Shown here one piece after another: positions 63,131-64,000 of a stretch of DNA of 64,000 nt. The translations under genes were made by a program, and so were the position numbers. Positions within the stretch are counted from its first letter, which is position 1. Every line of letters starts with the position of its first letter. This DNA comes from an uncultured Campylobacter sp. (GTDB lineage Bacteria > Campylobacterota > Campylobacteria > Campylobacterales > Campylobacteraceae), in contig NZ_CAUQKJ010000002.1 of assembly GCF_963518785.1 (NCBI RefSeq), positions 124,001-188,000 of the forward strand, written 5' to 3'. The notes under the pieces were generated by a model that searched no databases, was not told where the DNA came from, and saw only the letters and a list, made by a program, of their open reading frames with translations.

Positions 63131-63142
63131 AGAATGATTCTA
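63131..63142 (-). promoter_or_regulatory. Inverted repeat overlapping the flavodoxin promoter
   Basis: AGAATGATTCT (63131-63141) is a perfect 5-1-5 dyad and includes TAGAAT (minus strand, 63142-63137), a good -10 box about 25 bases before the fldA start. Its shape is compatible with half of a Fur box; the regulator is an inference. Confidence 0.45.
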
Positions 63143-63324
63143 ACAAAATAAGATAAATTTTGAGTGAAATAAAAATTTTATAAGGCGTCCAGATACGGCA
63201 CAATGCCTCGTATCCAGATAATTTTAAGCGGCAGTGAGCCGGTAAATTTTAACGCCGCCGCTTAACCACTCGTATAAAAATCCATAGTATAATGCCGCTC
63301 GTAGCTCATTATAAAGGAGAAAAC

Positions 63325-63822
63325 ATGAAGAATTTCACATTATGTTTGATCGCAGCGATAGCGCTTTGTGGCTGCGCGACCCCGCAGGATCGATATGGTG
63401 GAGATGTTTATGACGCGAGCGAGACGAACCGTATGAGGCAAAGCGATCGGATCGAGATCGTCGATGTCCTGCCCGCCAAAATCAACGTAGAGCACTCCGA
63501 GGGCAATACTGGTAAAATTTTAGGCGGCGTCGCAGGCGGAACTACGGGTGCGGTCATCGGGCATAAGCTCGGCAAACATAGCAGCAGCAGGCGCTTAGCC
63601 GAAACTGTAGGGCTCGTGGGCGGCGCGGTAATGGGCGCGGTCGCCGGAGATGCGATCCAAAACTCCCAAAAGACGGTGCAAGGCTCCAACATCATCTACA
63701 AGCTAAACGGCAAGGAGTACTCATCCGTGCAAGCCGATCCGCCGTGCAGATTTAGACGCGGCAAGGCTCTGCTGATCCATACGGGCAGCGAAACGCGGGT
63801 GCAGCCAAACTCGGGATGCTAA
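63325..63822 (+). CDS. SlyB-like outer-membrane lipoprotein (glycine zipper)
   Basis: 165 residues. Lipoprotein signal with lipobox LCGC (Cys17). A glycine-zipper segment follows (GKILGGVAGGTTGAVIGHKL, then GLVGGAVMGAVAGDAI), as in the SlyB/17-kDa antigen/Rickettsia surface antigen group. The C-terminal part (about 120-160) resembles the small beta domain of these proteins. AAAGGAG before the ATG at 63325 decides the start over 63292. Probably helps maintain outer-membrane integrity. Confidence 0.88.
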   Translation: MKNFTLCLIAAIALCGCATPQDRYGGDVYDASETNRMRQSDRIEIVDVLPAKINVEHSEGNTGKILGGVAGGTTGAVIGHKLGKHSSSRRLAETVGLVGGAVMGAVAGDAIQNSQKTVQGSNIIYKLNGKEYSSVQADPPCRFRRGKALLIHTGSETRVQPNSGC

Positions 63823-63862
63823 CAGAACTCGGTATGTTAAATTTAAAGCCGCCCAAAGCTTG

Positions 63863-63886
63863 CGGTGAAATTTTAAAATTTCACCG
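63863..63886. repeat. Perfect 24-bp palindrome downstream of the lipoprotein gene
   Basis: Arms CGGTGAAATTTT and AAAATTTCACCG are exactly self-complementary around the AAATTTTAAAATTT core. Could serve as a two-way terminator. It is a clear case of the AAATTT word built into a palindrome. Confidence 0.75.
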
Positions 63887-64000
63887 TGATGTTTAAAAAT
63901 TTAAAAGCGGCGTTTTAAATCCCGAAGCGGCGCGGCTTACAAAAATAGCGCCGCTAAATTTAGTGAGTGATCGAAATTTTAACTCTGCAAAATTTTAAGA

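Overview
The window comes from an oral-type Campylobacter. The gene set (methylmenaquinol:fumarate reductase, hydABCDE uptake hydrogenase, hyp genes, NikR, EptC) and the DNA style (moderate GC saturated with AAATTT/AAATTC words) fit C. gracilis, C. showae or C. rectus; C. gracilis is my best guess, by inference only. I saw no rRNA, tRNA, CRISPR array, insertion sequence or prophage.

Layout. 1-1413: 3'-truncated UvrD/Rep-type helicase. 1482-10318: PBP1C (pbpC) and a thioester alpha-2-macroglobulin (yfhM), a periplasmic repair/defence pair. 10585-14997: two tandem Tat-exported flavoprotein reductases related to urocanate/fumarate reductases, an EFR1-type flavodoxin-ferredoxin protein, then a small pseudogene. 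15871-21340: two-component system, low-complexity small protein, PepSY protein, and divergent phosphoethanolamine transferase eptC. 21546-26312: LysR regulator divergent from mfrABE. 26683-43261: anaerobic hydrogen block, hydABCDE, hypF, nikR, hypBCDEA. 44020-52723: a five-member family of unknown membrane proteins surrounding a FecCD-type metal-chelate ABC importer and its decayed duplicate. 52989-61962 (minus): ybhGFSR-like exporter operon whose genes are separated by large spacers. 62630-63822: flavodoxin and a SlyB-like lipoprotein.

How it works together. HydABC oxidises hydrogen in the periplasm and reduces menaquinone; MfrABE and perhaps the two other reductases pass electrons to fumarate-like acceptors. 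HypA-F, HydD and HydE mature the NiFe enzyme, NikR senses nickel, and the ABC importer may supply metal.

Most unusual. (1) Conserved enzymes (PbpC, HypF, HydD, HypA, HypE, a histidine kinase, a YbhS-like permease) carry large in-frame low-complexity inserts, mostly Asn/Gln/Ser-rich, written in AAATTT/AAATTC words; one in PbpC is a run of about 19 pentapeptides. (2) In the ybh operon two spacers of about 0.9 and 1.3 kb are fully open frames joined to the flanking genes by short stop/start overlaps, so translation could run unbroken from ybhF to ybhR. (3) The unknown membrane-protein family has a conserved promoter-leader repeated three times.
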